Origin: Tupaia tana
Taxonomy: Eukaryota > Chordata > Mammalia > Scandentia > Tupaiidae
Direction of reading: 5' to 3'
DNA: 64,000 bases
NCBI GenBank assembly: GCA_026018925.1
Contig: JAKSZU010000138.1
Coordinates: 248,001-312,000 of the forward strand
In this document: piece by piece, positions 50,252 through 63,378 of the stretch
Position numbering within the stretch: the stretch's first letter is position 1
Layout: every line of letters starts with the position of its first letter
Position numbers and translations under genes: made by a program
Notes under the pieces: generated by a model
The model's input: only the letters and a program-made list of their open reading frames with translations
Databases searched by the model: none
What the model was told of the DNA's origin: nothing

Positions 50252-51500
50252 GAGACCTCAGAAACAAAGGGACAGGGATAGAAGGCCAGAGGGGCTCCCT
50301 ACCACACTAGCTTTGCTTGCTGGAGGCTGAATTATGAGTCGAAAATCTTCATTTCTCCTGTGCCTGAAATATCTAATTCCCAGTATCCATGTGGATACTT
50401 CTCAGAGAATGGCTCAACTCTCCTGCCTGGGAGAAATTAGCAGAAGGGCTTATTAACAAAACAAAAGATGGAGCTGAGAGCCAGAGAGAAATTCTACGTT
50501 TAAAAAAATCGTAAAAAGGAAAACTTACCAAAAAAATGAGGAGACAGGATCAGACACAGACAGAGACCTCAGAGACACAGGGACAGGGATAGAAGGACAG
50601 AGGGGCTCCCTACCACACTAGCTTTGCTTGCTGGAGGCTGAATTATGAGTAGAAAATCTTCATTTCTCCTGTGCCTGAAATATCTAGTTCCCAGTATCCA
50701 TGTAGATTCTTCTCAGAGAATGGCTCAACTCTCCTCCTGCCTGGGAGAAAGGAGAAAAAGGCTTATTAACAAGACAAAAGATGGAGCTGAGAGCCAGAGT
50801 GAAATTCTACCTTTAAAAAAATCGTAAAAAGGAAAACTTACCAAAAAAAATGAGGAGAAAGGAGCAGAGAGAGACAGAGACCTCTGAGACACAGGGACAG
50901 GGATAGAAGGCCAGAGGGGCTCCCTACCACACTAGCTTTGCTTGCTGGAGGCTGAATTATGAGTAGAAAATCTTCATTTCTCCTGTGCCAGAAATATCTA
51001 GCTCCCAGTATCCATGTGGATACTTCTCAGAGAATGGCTCCACTCTCCTGCCTGGGAGAAAGGAGCAGAAGGGCTTATTAACAAAACAAAAGATGGAGCT
51101 GAGAGCCAGAGAGAAATTCTACCTTTAAAAAAATCGTAAAAAGGAAAACTTACTAAAAAAAATGAGGAGACAGGATCAGACAGAGACAGAGACCTCAGAG
51201 ACACAGGGACAGGGATAGAAGGACAGAGGGGCTCCCTACCACACTAGCTTTGCTTGCTGGAGGCTGAATTATGAGTAGAAAATCTTCATTTCTCCTGTGC
51301 CAGAAATATCTAGCTCCCAGTATCCATGTGGATACTTCTCAGAGAATGGCTCCACTCTCCTGCCTGGGAGAAAGGAGCAGAAGGGCTTATTAACAAAACA
51401 AAAGATGGAGCTGAGAGCCAGAGAGAAATTCTACCTTTAAAAAAATCGTAAAAAGGAAAACTTACTAAAAAAAATGAGGAGACAGGATCAGACAGAGACA
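50252..51500 (+). repeat. Partial second copy of the 6-mer, with its third monomer doubled
   Basis: The first three types of the 6-mer are repeated in order. The third type (gtgccagaaatatc, tctagctccc, cttactaaaa) then occurs twice in succession, at 50877-51188 and 51189-51500. The two appear identical from the middle of the first unit onward. Confidence 0.87.
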
Positions 51501-54500
51501 GAGACCTCAGAGACACAGGGACAGGGATAGAAGGACAGAGGGGCTCCCTACCACACTAGCTTTGCTTGCTGGAGGCTGAATTATGAGTAGAAAATCTTCA
51601 TTTCTCCTGTGCCTGAAATATCTAGTTCCCATTATCCATGTGGATTCTTCTCAGAGAATGGCTCAACTCTCCTGCCTGGGAGAAAGGAGCAGAAAGGCTT
51701 ATTAACAAAACAAAAGATGGAGCTCAGAGCCAGAGAGAAATTCTACCTTTAAAAAAATCGTAAAAAGGAAAAATTACCAAAAAAAATGAGGAGACAGGAG
51801 CAGAGAGAGACAGAGACCTCAGAGACACAGGGACAGGGATAGAAGGCCAGAGGGGCTCCCTACCACACTAGCTTTGCTTGCTGGAGGCTGAATTATGAGT
51901 AGAAAATCTTCATTTCTCCTGTGCTGAAATATCTAGTTCCCAGTATCCATGTGGATTCTTCTCAGAGAATGGCTCAACTCTCCTGCCTGGGAGAATGGAG
52001 CAGAAGGGCTTATTAACAAAAAAAAAGATGGAGCTGAGAGCCAGAGAGAAATTCTACCTTTAAAAATATCGTATAAAGGAAAAATTACCAAAAAAAATTG
52101 AGGAGACAGGAGCAGAGAGAGACAGAGACCTCAGAGACACAGGGACAGGGATAGAAGGCCAGAGGGGCTCCCTACCACACTAGCTTTGCTTGCTGGAGGC
52201 TGAATTTTGAGTAGAAAATCTTCATTTCTCCTGTGCCTGAAATATCTAGTTACCAGTATCCATGTGGATTCTTCTCAGAGAATGGCTCAACTCTCCGTCC
52301 TGGGAGAAAGGAGCAGAAGGGCTTATTAACAAAACAAAAGATGGAGCTGAGAGCCAGAGAGAAATCCTACCTTTAAAAAAATCGTAAAAAGGAAAAATTA
52401 CCAAAAAATATGAGGAGACAGGAGCAGAGAGAGACAGAGACCTCAGAGACACAGAGACAGGGATAGAAGGCCAGAGGGGCTCCCTACCACACTAGGTTCG
52501 CTTGCTGGAGGCTGAATTATGAGTAGAAAATCTTCATTTCTCCTGTGCCTGAAATATCTAGTTTCCAGTATCCATGTGGATTCTTCTCAGAGAATGGCTC
52601 AACTCTCCTGCCTGGGAGAAAGGAGCAGAAGGGCTTATTAACAAAACAAAAGATGGAGCTGAGAAGACAGAGAGAAATTATACCTTTAAAAAAATCGTAA
52701 AAAGGAAAAATTACCAAAAAAAAAATGAGGAGACAGGAGCAGAGAGAGACGGAGACCTCAGAGACACAGGGACAGGGATAGAAGGCCAGAGGGGCTCCCT
52801 ACCACACTAGCTTTGCTTGCTGGAGGCTGAATTATGAGTAGAAAATCTTCATTTCTCCTGTGCCTGAAATATCTAGTTCCCATTATCCATGTGGATTCTT
52901 AGCAGAGAATGGCTCAACTCTCCTGCCTGGGAGAAAGGAGCAGAAGGGCTTATTAACAAAACAAAAGATGGAGCTGAGAGCCAGAGAGAAATTCTACCTT
53001 TAAAAAAATCGTAAAAATGAAAAATTACCAAAAAAAATGAGGAGACAGGATCAGACAGAGACAGAGACCTCAGAGACACAGGGACAGGGATAGAAGGCCA
53101 GAGGGGCTCCCTACCACACTAGCTTTGATTGCTGGAGGCTGAATTATGAGTAGAAAATCTTCATTTCTCCTGTGCCTGAAATATATAGTTCCCATTATCC
53201 ATGTGGATTCTTCTCAGAGAATGGCTCAACTCTCCTGCCTGGGACCAAGGAGCAGAAGGGCTTATTAAAAAACAAAAGATGGAGCTGAGAGCCAGAGAGA
53301 AATTCTACCTTAAAAAAATCGTAAAAAGGAAAAATTACCAAAAAAAATGAGGAGACAGGTTCAGAGAGAGACAGAGACTTCAGAGACACAGGGACAGGGA
53401 TAGAAGGCCAGAGGGGCTCCCTACCACACTAGCTTTGCTTGCTGGAGGCTGAATTATGAGTAGAAAATCTTCATTTCTCCTGTGCCTGAAATATCTAGAT
53501 CCCAGTATCCATGTGGATCCTTCTCAGAGAATGGCTCAACTCTCCTGCCTGGGAAGAAGGAGCAGAAGGGCTTATTAACAAAACAAAAGATGGAGCTGAG
53601 AGCCAGAGAGAAATTCTACCTTTAAAAAAATCGCAAAAAGGAAAAATTACCAAAAAAAAAATGAGTAGACAGGAGTAGAGAGAGACAGAGACCTCAGAGA
53701 CACAGGGACAGGGAAAGAAGGCCAGAGGGGCTCCCTACCACACTAGCTTAGCTTGCTGGAGGCTGAATTATGAGTAGAAAATCTTCATTTCTCCTGTGCC
53801 AGAAATATCTAGTTCCGAGTATCCATGTGGATTCTTCTCAGAGAATGGTTCAACTCTCCTCCTGCCTGGGAGAAAGGAGAAAAAGGCTTATTAACAAGAC
53901 AAAAGATGGAGCTGAGAGCCAGAGAGAAATTCTACCTTTATAAAAATCGTAAAAAGGAAAACTTACCAAAAAAAATGAGGAGAAAGGAGCAGAGAGAGAC
54001 AGAGACCAATGAGACACAGGGACAGGGATAGAAGGCCAGAGGGGCTCCCTACCACACTAGCTTTGCTTGCTGGAGGCTGAATTATGAGTAGAAAATCTTC
54101 ATTTCACCTGTGCCTGAAATATCTAGTTCCCAGTATCCATGTGGATTCTTCTCAGAGAATGGCTCCACTCTCCTGCCTGGGAGAAAGGAGCAGAAGTGCT
54201 TATTAACAAAACAAAAGATGGAGCTGAGAGCCAGAGAGAAATTCTACCTTTAAAAAAATCGTAAAAAGGAAAACTTACCAAAAAAAATGAGGAGACAGGA
54301 TCAGACAGAGACAGAGACCTCAGAGACACAGGGACAGGGATAGAAGGACAGAGGGGCTCCCTACCACACTAGCTTTGCTTGCTGGAGGCTGAATTATGAG
54401 TAGAAAATCTTCATTTCTCCTGTGCCTGAAATATATAGTTCCCATTATCCATGTGGATTCTTCTCAGAGAATGGCTCAACTCTCCTGCCTGGGACCAAGG

Positions 54501-55248
54501 AGCAGAAGGGCTTATTAAAAAACAAAAGATGGAGCTGAGAGCCAGAGAGAAATTCTACCTTAAAAATATCGTAAAAAGGAAAAATTACCAAAAAAAATGA
54601 GGAGACAGGTTCAGAGAGAGACAGAGACTTCAGAGACACAGGGACAGGGATAGAAGGCCAGAGGGGCTCCCTACCACACTAGCTTTGCTTGCTGGAGGCT
54701 GAATTATGAGTAGAAAATCTTCATTTCTCCTGTGCCTGAAATATCTAGATCCCAGTATCCATGTGGATCCTTCTCAGAGAATGGCTCAACTCTCCTGCCT
54801 GGGAAGAAGGAGCAGAAGGGCTTATTAACAAAACAAAAGATGGAGCTGAGAGCCAGAGAGAAATTCTACCTTTAAAAAAATCGCAAAAAGGAAAAATTAC
54901 CAAAAAAAAATGAGTAGACAGGAGTAGAGAGAGACAGAGACCTCAGAGACACAGGGACAGGGAAAGAAGGCCAGAGGGGCTCCCTACCACACTAGCTTTG
55001 CTTGCTGGAGGCTGAATTATGAGTCGAAAATCTTCATTTCTCCTGTGCCTGAAATATCTAATTCCCAGTATCCATGTGGATACTTCTCAGAGAATGGCTC
55101 AACTCTCCTGCCTGGGAGAAATTAGCAGAAGGGCTTATTAACAAAACAAAAGATGGAGCTGAGAGCCAGAGAGAAATTCTACGTTTAAAAAAATCGTAAA
55201 AAGGAAAACTTACCAAAAAAAATGAGGAGACAGGATCAGACAGAGACA
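51501..55248 (+). repeat. HOR-D copy 1 (12 monomers, 3748 bp)
   Basis: Ordered types are: cattatcc with agaaaggctt and gctcagagcc; ggagaatggagc with atcgtataaagg; gaattttgag with gttaccag; ggttcgcttgc with gtttccag; cattatcc with gatcagacag; then an internal 4-mer (atatatag with gggaccaagg, tctagatccc, CTC insertion, ttcacctgtg), its first two types again, and a tctaattccc monomer. The first five types restart at 55249. Confidence 0.88.
53064..54313 (+). repeat. Internal 4-mer within HOR-D
   Basis: The four types (atatatag with gggaccaagg and ttattaaaaaacaaaag; tctagatccc with atcgcaaaaa and gagtagagag; ttccgag with the CTC insertion; ttcacctgtg with gctccactc) are followed at 54314 by a repeat of the first two. 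All four recur at 60565-61813. Confidence 0.85.
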
Positions 55249-56810
55249 GAGACCTCAGAGACACAGGGACAGGGATAGAAGGACAGAGGGGCTCCCTACC
55301 ACACTAGCTTTGCTTGCTGGAGGCTGAATTATGAGTAGAAAATCTTCATTTCTCCTGTGCCTGAAATATCTAGTTCCCATTATCCATGTGGATTCTTCTC
55401 AGAGAATGGCTCAACTCTCCTGCCTGGGAGAAAGGAGCAGAAAGGCTTATTAACAAAACAAAAGATGGAGCTCAGAGCCAGAGAGAAATTCTACCTTTAA
55501 AAAAATCGTAAAAAGGAAAAATTACCAAAAAAAATGAGGAGACAGGAGCAGAGAGAGACAGAGACCTCAGAGACACAGGGACAGGAATAGAAGGCCAGAG
55601 GGGCTCCCTACCACATTAGCTTTGCTTGCTGGAGGCTGAATTATGAGTAGAAAATCTTCATTTCTCCTGTGCCTGAAATATCTAGTTCCCAGTATCCATG
55701 TGGATTCTTCTCAGAGAATGGCTCAACTCTCCTGCCTGGGAGAATGGAGCAGAAGGGCTTATTAACAAAAAAAAAGATGGAGCTGAGAGCCAGAGAGAAA
55801 TTCTACCTTTAAAAATATCGTATAAAGGAAAAATTACCAAAAAAAATTGAGGAGACAGGAGCAGAGAGAGACAGAGACCTCAGAGACACAGGGACAGGGA
55901 TAGAAGGCCAGAGGGGCTCCCTACCACACTAGCTTTGCTTGCTGGAGGCTGAATTTTGAGTAGAAAATCTTCATTTCTCCTGTGCCTGAAATATCTAGTT
56001 ACCAGTATCCATGTGGATTCTTCTCAGAGAATGGCTCAACTCTCCGTCCTGGGAGAAAGGAGCAGAAGGGCTTATTAACAAAACAAAAGATGGAGCTGAG
56101 AGCCAGAGAGAAATCCTACCTTTAAAAAAATCGTAAAAAGGAAAAATTACCAAAAAATATGAGGAGACAGGAGCAGAGAGAGACAGAGACCTCAGAGACA
56201 CAGAGACAGGGATAGAAGGCCAGAGGGGCTCCCTACCGCACTAGGTTCGCTTGCTGGAGGCTGAATTATGAGTAGAAAATCTTCATTTCTCCTGTGCCTG
56301 AAATATCTAGTTTCCAGTATCCATGTGGATACTTCTCAGAGAATGGCTCAACTCTCCTGCCTGGGAGAAAGGAGCAGAAGGGCTTATTAACAAAACAAAA
56401 GATGGAGCTGAGAGCCACAGAGAAATTATACCTTTAAAAAAATCGTAAAAAGGAAAAATTACCAAAAAAAAATGAGGAGACAGGAGCAGAGAGAGACAGA
56501 GACCTCAGAGACACAGGGACAGGGATAGAAGGCCAGAGGGGCTCCCTACCACACTAGCTTTGCTTGCTGGAGGCTGAATTATGAGTAGAAAATCTTCATT
56601 TCTCCTGTGCCTGAAATATCTAGTTCCCATTATCCATGTGGATTCTTCTCAGAGAATGGCTCAACTCTCCTGCCTGGGAGAAAGGAGCAGAAGGGCTTAT
56701 TAACAAAACAAAAGATGGAGCTGAGAGCCAGAGAGAAATTCTACCTTTAAAAAAATCGTAAAAATGAAAAATTACCAAAAAAATTGAGGAGACAGGATCA
56801 GAGAGAGACA
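55249..56810 (+). repeat. HOR-D copy 2, partial (5 monomers)
   Basis: It repeats the first five types of HOR-D with few changes. Divergence starts around the end of the fifth monomer (gatcagagagag here versus gatcagacagag in copy 1). Confidence 0.87.
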
Positions 56811-57122
56811 GAGACCTCAGAGACACAGGGACAGGGATAGAAGGCCAGAGGGGCTCCCTACCACACTAGCTTTGATTGCTGGAGGCTGAATTATGAGTAG
56901 AAAATTTTCATTTCTCCTGTGCCTGAAATATCTTGTTCCAGGTATCCATGTAGATTCTTCTCAGAGAATGGCAAAACTCTCCTGCCTGGGAGAAAGGAGC
57001 AGAAGGGCTTATTAACAAAACAAAAGATGGATCTGAGAGCCAGATAGAAATTCTACCTTTAAAAAAATCGTAAACAGGAAAAATTACCAAAAAAAATGAG
57101 GAGACAGGAGCAGAGAGAGACA
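56811..57122 (+). repeat. Single linking monomer 183
   Basis: This tttgattgctgg/ttttcatttct type monomer carries private variants tcttgttccagg, ggcaaaactc and cagatagaaattc. It lies between HOR-D copy 2 and the ancestral-looking trimer. Confidence 0.8.
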
Positions 57123-58062
57123 GAGAACTCAGAGACACAGGGACAGGGATAGAAGGCCAGAGGGGCTCCCTACCACACTAGTTTTTCTTGCTGGAGGCTG
57201 AATTATGAGTAGAAAATCTTCATTTCTCCTGTGCCTGAAATATCTAGTTCCCAGTATCCATGAGGATACTTCTCAGAGAATGGCTCAACTCTCCTGCCTG
57301 GGAGAAAGGAGCAGAAGGGCTTATTAACAAAACAAAAGATGGAGCTGAGAGCCAGAGAGAAATTCTACCTTTAAAAACTCGTAAAAAGGAAAAATTACCA
57401 AAAACAAATGAGGAGACAGGAGCAGAGAGAGACAGAGACCTCAGAGACACAGGGACAGGGATAGAAGGCCATAGGGGCTCCCTACCACACTAGCTTTGCT
57501 TGCTGGAGGCTGAATTATGAGTCGAAAATCTTCATTTCTCCTGTGCCTGAAATATCTAGTTCCCAGTATCCATGTGGATTCTTCTCAGAGAATGGCTCAA
57601 CTCACCTGCCTGGGAGAAAGGTGCAGAAGGGCTTATTAACAAAACAAAAGATGGAGCTGAGAGCCAGAGAGAAATTCTACTTTTAAAAAAATCGTAAAAA
57701 GGAAAAATTACCAAAAAAATTGAGGAGACAGGAGCAGAGAGAGAAACAGACACCTCAGAGACACAGGGACAGGGATAGAAGGCCAGAGGGGCTCCCGACC
57801 ACACTAGCTTTGCTTGCTGGAGGCTGAATTATGAGTAGAAAATCTTCATTTCTCCTGTGCCTGAAATATCTAGTTCCCAGTATCCATGTGGATTCTTCTC
57901 AGAGAATGGCTAAACTCTCCTGCCTGGGAGAAAGGAGCAGAAGGGCTTATTAACAAAACAAAAGATGGAGCCGAGAGCCAGAGAGAAATTCTACCTTTAA
58001 AAAAATCGTAAAAAGGAAAAATTACCAAAAAAAAAATGAGGAGACAGGAGCAGAGAGAGACA
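57123..58062 (+). repeat. Trimer T, older copy
   Basis: The order is: a monomer ending in aaaaacaaatgagg; a ccataggggc monomer with aaaggtgcag, ctacttttaaa and a two-base gain in gagaaacagacacctc; a gctcccgaccac monomer with gctaaactc and gagccgag. The second and third types recur in order in the two trimers at the right edge. Its first monomer matches theirs only near its right end. Confidence 0.8.
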
Positions 58063-60564
58063 GAGACCTCAGAGACACAGGGACAGGGATAGAAGGCCAG
58101 AGGGGCTCCCTACCACACTAGCTTTGATTGCTGGAGGCTGAATTATGAGTAGAAAATCTTCATTTCTCCTGTGCCTGAAATATATAGTTCCCAGTATCCA
58201 TGTGGATTCTTCTCAGAGAATGGCTCAACTCTCCTGCCTGGGAGAAAGGAGCAGAAGGGCTTATTAACAAAAAAAAAGATGGAGCTGAGAGCCAGAGAGA
58301 AATTCTACCTTAAAAAAAAATCCTAAAAAGGAAAAATTACCAAAAAAAATGAGGAGACAGGAGCAGAGAGAGACAGAGAACTCAGAGACACAGGGAGAGG
58401 GATAGAAGGCCAGAGGGGCTCCCTAACACACTAGCTTTGCTTGCTGGAGGCTGAATTATGAGTAGAAAATCTTCATTTCTCCTGTGCCTGAAATATGTAT
58501 TTCCCAGTATCCATGTTGACACTTCTCAGAGAATGGCTCAACTCTCCTGCCTGGGAGAAAGGAGCAGAAGGGCTTATTAACAAAACAAAAGATGGAGCTA
58601 AGAGCCAGAGAGAAATTCTACCTTTAAAAAAATCGTAAAAAGGAAAAATTACCAAAAAAATATGAGGAGACAGGAGCAGAGAGAGACAGAGACCTCAGAG
58701 ACACAGGGACAGGGACAGAAGGCCAGAGGGGCTCCCTACCACACTAGCTTTGCTTGCTGGAGGCTGAATTATCGGTAGAAAATCTTCATTTCTCCTGTGC
58801 CTGAAATATCTAGTTCCCAGTATCCATGTGGATTCTTCTCAGAGAATGGCTCAACTCACCTGCCTGGGAGAAAGGAGCAGAAGGGCTTATTAACAAAACA
58901 AAAGATGGAGCTGAGAGCCAGAGAGAAGTTCTACCTTTAAAAAATTCGTAAAAAGGAAAAATTACCAAAAAATATAGGAGAGAGGAGCAGATGAGACAGA
59001 GACCTCAGAGACACAGGGACTGGGATAGAAGGCTAGAGGGGCTCCCTACCACACTAGGTTTGCTTGCTGGAGGCTGAATTATGAGTAGAAAATCTTCATT
59101 TCTCCTGTGCCTGAAATATCCAGTTCCCAGTTTCCATGTGGATTCTTCTCAGAGATGGCTCAACTCTCCTGCCTGGGAAGAAGGAGCAGAAGGGCTTATT
59201 AACAAAACAAAAGATGGAGCTGAGAGCCAGAGAGAAATTCTACCTTTAAAAAAATCGCAAAAAGGAAAAATTACCAAAAAAAAATGAGTAGACAGGAGTA
59301 GAGAGAGACAGAGTCCTCAGAGACACAGGGACAGGGAAAGAAGGCCAGAGGGGGCTCCCTACCACACTAGCTTTGCTTGCTGGAGGCTGAATTATGAGTA
59401 GAAAATCTTCATTTCTCCTGTGCCAGAAATATCTAGTTCCGAGTATCCATGTGGATTCTTCTCAGAGAATGGTTCAACTCTCCTCCTGCCTGGGAGAAAG
59501 GAGAAAATGGCTTATTAACAAGACAAAAGATGGAGCTGAGAGCCAGAGTGAAATTCTACCTTTATAAAAATCGTAAAAAGGAAAACTTACCAAAAAAAAT
59601 GAGGAGAAAGGAGCAGAGAGAGACAGAGACCTCTGAGACACAGGGACAGGGATAGAAGGCCAGAGGGGCTCCCTACCACACTAGCTTTGCTTGCTGGAGG
59701 CTGAATTATGAGTAGAAAATCTTCATTTCACCTGTGCCTGAAATATCTAGTTCCCAGTATCCATGTGGATTCTTCTCAGAGAATGGCTCCACTCTCCTGC
59801 CTGGGAGAAAGGAGCAGAAGGGCTTATTAACAAAACAAAAGATGGAGCTGAGAGCCAGAGAGAAATTCTACCTTTAAAAAAACCGTAAAAATGAAAAATT
59901 ACCCAAAAAAATGAGGAGACAGGAAGCAAAGAGAGACAGAGACCTCAGAAACAAAGGGACAGGGATAGAAGGCCAGAGGGGCTCCCTACCACACTAGCTT
60001 TGCTTGCTGGAGGCTGAATTATGAGTCGAAAATCTTCATTTCTCCTGTGCCTGAAATATCTAGTTCCCAGTATCCATGTAGATTCTTCTCAGAGAATGGC
60101 TCAACTCTCCTCCTGCCTGGGAGAAAGGAGAAAAAGGCTTATTAACAAGACAAAAGATGGAGCTGAGAGCCAGAGAGAAATTCTACCTTTAAAAAAATCG
60201 TAAAAAGGAAAACTTACCAAAAAAAATGAGGAGAAAGGAGCAGAGAGAGACAGAGACCTCTGAGACACAGGGACAGGGATAGAAGGCCAGAGGGGCTCCC
60301 TACCACACTAGCTTTGCTTGCTGGAGGCTGAATTATGAGTAGAAAATCTTCATTTCTCCTGTGCCAGAAATATCTAGCTCCCAGTATCCATGTGGATACT
60401 TCTCAGAGAATGGCTCCACTCTCCTGCCTGGGAGAAAGGAGCAGAAGGGCTTATTAACAAAACAAAAGATGGAGCTGAGAGCCAGAGAGAAATTCTACCT
60501 TTAAAAAAATCTTAAAAAGGAAAACTTACCAAAAAAAATGAGGAGACAGGAGCAGAGAGAGACA
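58063..60564 (+). repeat. Heterogeneous monomers 187-194
   Basis: Eight monomers include CTC-insertion units near 59311 and at 59939, an accgtaaaaatg/caaagagag unit and a tctagctccc unit, in an order related to the 6-mer at 48375-50251. Several single-base gains or losses break the register here (cagagatggc near 59151, gagggggctc near 59350, aggaagcaaag near 59932). Confidence 0.82.
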
Positions 60565-61813
60565 GAGAGCTCAGAGACAGAGGGACAGTGATAGAAGGCC
60601 AGAGGGGCTCCCTACCACACTAGCTTTGCTTGCTGGAGGCTGAATTATGAGTAGAAAATCTTCATTTCTCCTGTGCCTGAAATATATAGTTCCCATTATC
60701 CATGTGGATTCTTCTCAGAGAATGGCTCAACTCTCCTGCCTGGGACCAAGGAGCAGAAGGGCTTATTAAAAAACAAAAGATGGAGCTGAGAGCCAGAGAG
60801 AAATTCTACCTTAAAAAAATCGTAAAAAGGAAAAATTACCAAAAAAAATGAGGAGACAGGTGCAGAGAGAGACAGAGACTTCAGAGACACAGGGACAGGG
60901 ATAGAAGGCCAGAGGGGCTCCCTACCACACTAGCTTTGCTTGCTGGAGGCTGAATTATGAGTAGAAAATCTTCATTTCTCCTGTGCCTGAAATATCTAGA
61001 TCCCAATATCCATGTGGATCCTTCTCAGAGAATGGCTCAACTCTCCTGCCTGGGAAGAAGGAGCAGAAGGGCTTATTAACAAAACAAAAGATGGAGCTGA
61101 GAGCCAGAGAGAAATTCTACCTTTAAAAAATCGCAAAAAGGAAAAATTACCAAAAAAAAAATGAGTAGACAGGAGTAGAGAGAGAAAGAGACCTCAGAGA
61201 CACAGGGGACAGGGAAAGAAGGCCAGAGGGGCTCCCTACGACACTAGCTTTGCTTGCTGGAGGCTGAATTATGAGTAGAAAATCTTCATTTCTCCTGTGC
61301 GAGAAATATCTAGTTCCGAGTATCCATGTGGATTCTTCTCAGAGAATGGTTCAACTCTCCTCCTGCCTGGAGAAAGGAGAAAAAGGCTTATTAACAAGAC
61401 AAAAGATGGAGCTGAGAGCCAGAGAGAAATTCTACCTTTATAAAAATCGTAAAAAGGAAAACTTACCAAAAAAAATGAGGAGAAAGGAGCAGAGAGAGAC
61501 AGAGAACTCTGAGACACAGGGACAGGGATAGAAGGCCAGAGGGGCTCCCTACCACACTAGCTTTGCTTGCTGGAGGCTGAATTATGAGTAGAAAATCTTC
61601 ATTTCACCTGTGCCTGAAATATCTAGTTCCCAGTATCCATGTGGATTCTTCTCAGAGAATGGCTCCACTCTCCTGCCTGGGAGAAAGGAGCAGAAGGGCT
61701 TATTAACAAAACAAAAGATGGAGCTGAGAGCCAGAGAGAAATTCTACCTTTAAAAAAACCGTAAAAATGAAAAATTACCCAAAAAAATGAGGAGACAGGA
61801 GCAAAGAGAGACA
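60565..61813 (+). repeat. Second copy of the HOR-D internal 4-mer
   Basis: The atatatag/gggaccaagg, tctagatccc, CTC-insertion and ttcacctgtg types occur in the order of 53064-54313. Single-base differences such as caggggacagg near 61204 and gcctggagaaagg near 61367 distinguish this copy. Confidence 0.84.
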
Positions 61814-62439
61814 GAGGACCTCAGAAACAAAGGGACAGGGATAGAAGGCCAGAGGGGCTCCCTACCACACTAGCTTTGCTTGCTGGAGGCTGAATTATGA
61901 GTCGAAAATCTTGATTTCTCCTGTGCCTGAAATATCTAATTCCCAGTATCCATGTGGATACTTCTCAGAGAATGGCTCAACTCTCCTGCCTGGGAGAAAT
62001 TAGCAGAAGGGCTTATTAACAAAACAAAAGATGGAGCTGAGAGCCAGAGAGAAATTCTACGTTTAAAAAAATCGTAAAAAGGAAAACTTACCAAAAAAAA
62101 ATGAGGAGACAGGATCAGACAGAGACAGAGACCTCAGAGGACACAGGGACAGGGATAGAAGGACAGAGGGGCTCCCTACCACACTAGCTTTGCTTGCTGG
62201 AGGCTGAATTATGAGTAGAAAATCTTCATTTCTCCTGTGCCTGAAATATCTAGTTCCCATTATCCATGTGGATTCTTCTCAGAGAATGGCTCAACTCTCC
62301 TGCCTGGGAGAAAGGAGCAGAAAGGCTTATTAACAAAACAAAAGATGGAGCTCAGAGCCAGAGAGAAATTCTACCTTTAAAAAAATCGTAAAAAGGAAAA
62401 ATTACCAAAAAAATGAGGAGACAAGAGCAGAGAGAGACA
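61814..62439 (+). repeat. Linking monomers 199-200
   Basis: A tctaattccc/gaaattagcag monomer is followed by a cattatcc/agaaaggctt/gctcagagcc monomer. This is the same order as at the HOR-D junction (about 54937-55560). Extra G bases occur near 61815 and 62138. Confidence 0.82.
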
Positions 62440-63378
62440 GAGACCTCAGAGACACAGGGACAGGGATAGAAGGCCAGAGGGGCTCCCTACCGCACTAGGT
62501 TCGCTTGCTGGAGGCTGAATTATGAGTAGAAAATCTTCATTTCTCCTGTGCCTGAAATATCTAGTTTCCAGTATCCATGTGGATTCTTCTCAGAGAATGG
62601 CTCAACTCTCCTGCCTGGGAGAAAGGAGCAGAAGGGCTTATTAACAAAACAAAAGATGGAGCTGAGAGCCAGAGAGAAATTCTACCTTTAAAAAAATCTT
62701 AAAAATAAAAATTACCAAAAACAAATGAGGAGACAGGAGCAGAGAGAGACAGAGACCTCAGAGACACAGGGACAGGGATAGAAGGCCATAGGGGCTCCCT
62801 ACCACACTAGCTTTGCTTGCTGGAGGCTGAATTATGAGTAGAAAATCTTCATTTCTCCTGTGCCTGAAATATCTAGTTCCCAGTATCCATGTGGATTCTT
62901 CTCAGAGAATGGCTCAACTCTCCTGCCTGGGAGAAAGGTGCAGAAGGGCTTATTAACAAAACAAAAGATGGAGCTGAGAGCCAGAGAGAAATTCTACTTT
63001 TAAAAAAATCGTAAAAAGGAAAAATTACCAAAAAAATTGAGGAGACAGGAGCAGAGAGAGAATCAGACACCTCAGAGACACAGGGACAGGGATAGAAGGC
63101 CAGAGGGGCTCCCGACCACACTAGCTTTGCTTGCTGGAGGCTGAACTATGAGTAGAAAATCTTCATTTCTCCTGTGCCTGAAATATCTAGTTCCCAGTAT
63201 CCATGTGGATTCTTCTCAGAGAATGGCTAAACTCTCCTGCCTGGGAGAAAGGAGCAGAAGGGCTTATTAACAAAACAAAAGATGGAGCCGAGAGCCAGAG
63301 AGAAATTCTACCTTTAAAAAAATCGTAAAAAGGAAAAATTACCAAAAAAAAATGAGGAGACAGGAGCAGAGAGAGACA
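62440..63378 (+). repeat. Trimer T, edge copy 1 (939 bp)
   Basis: The order is: a gcactaggttcgc monomer with gtttccag, atcttaaaaataaaa and aaaaacaaatg; a ccataggggc monomer with aaaggtgcag; a gctcccgaccac monomer with gaactatgag, gctaaactc and gagccgag. The series restarts at 63379. Confidence 0.88.

Noticed and set aside
1371..63121. Recurring ~68-codon open frame on the minus strand (starts MSLRSLSLS, ends HMDTGN) in many monomers
   Set aside because: It repeats because the monomer repeats. Its length is set by the 312-bp unit (a multiple of three). It is broken by substitutions and A-run changes in about half of the monomers, and variation falls at all codon positions by eye. A codon-position substitution test over all monomers would settle it.
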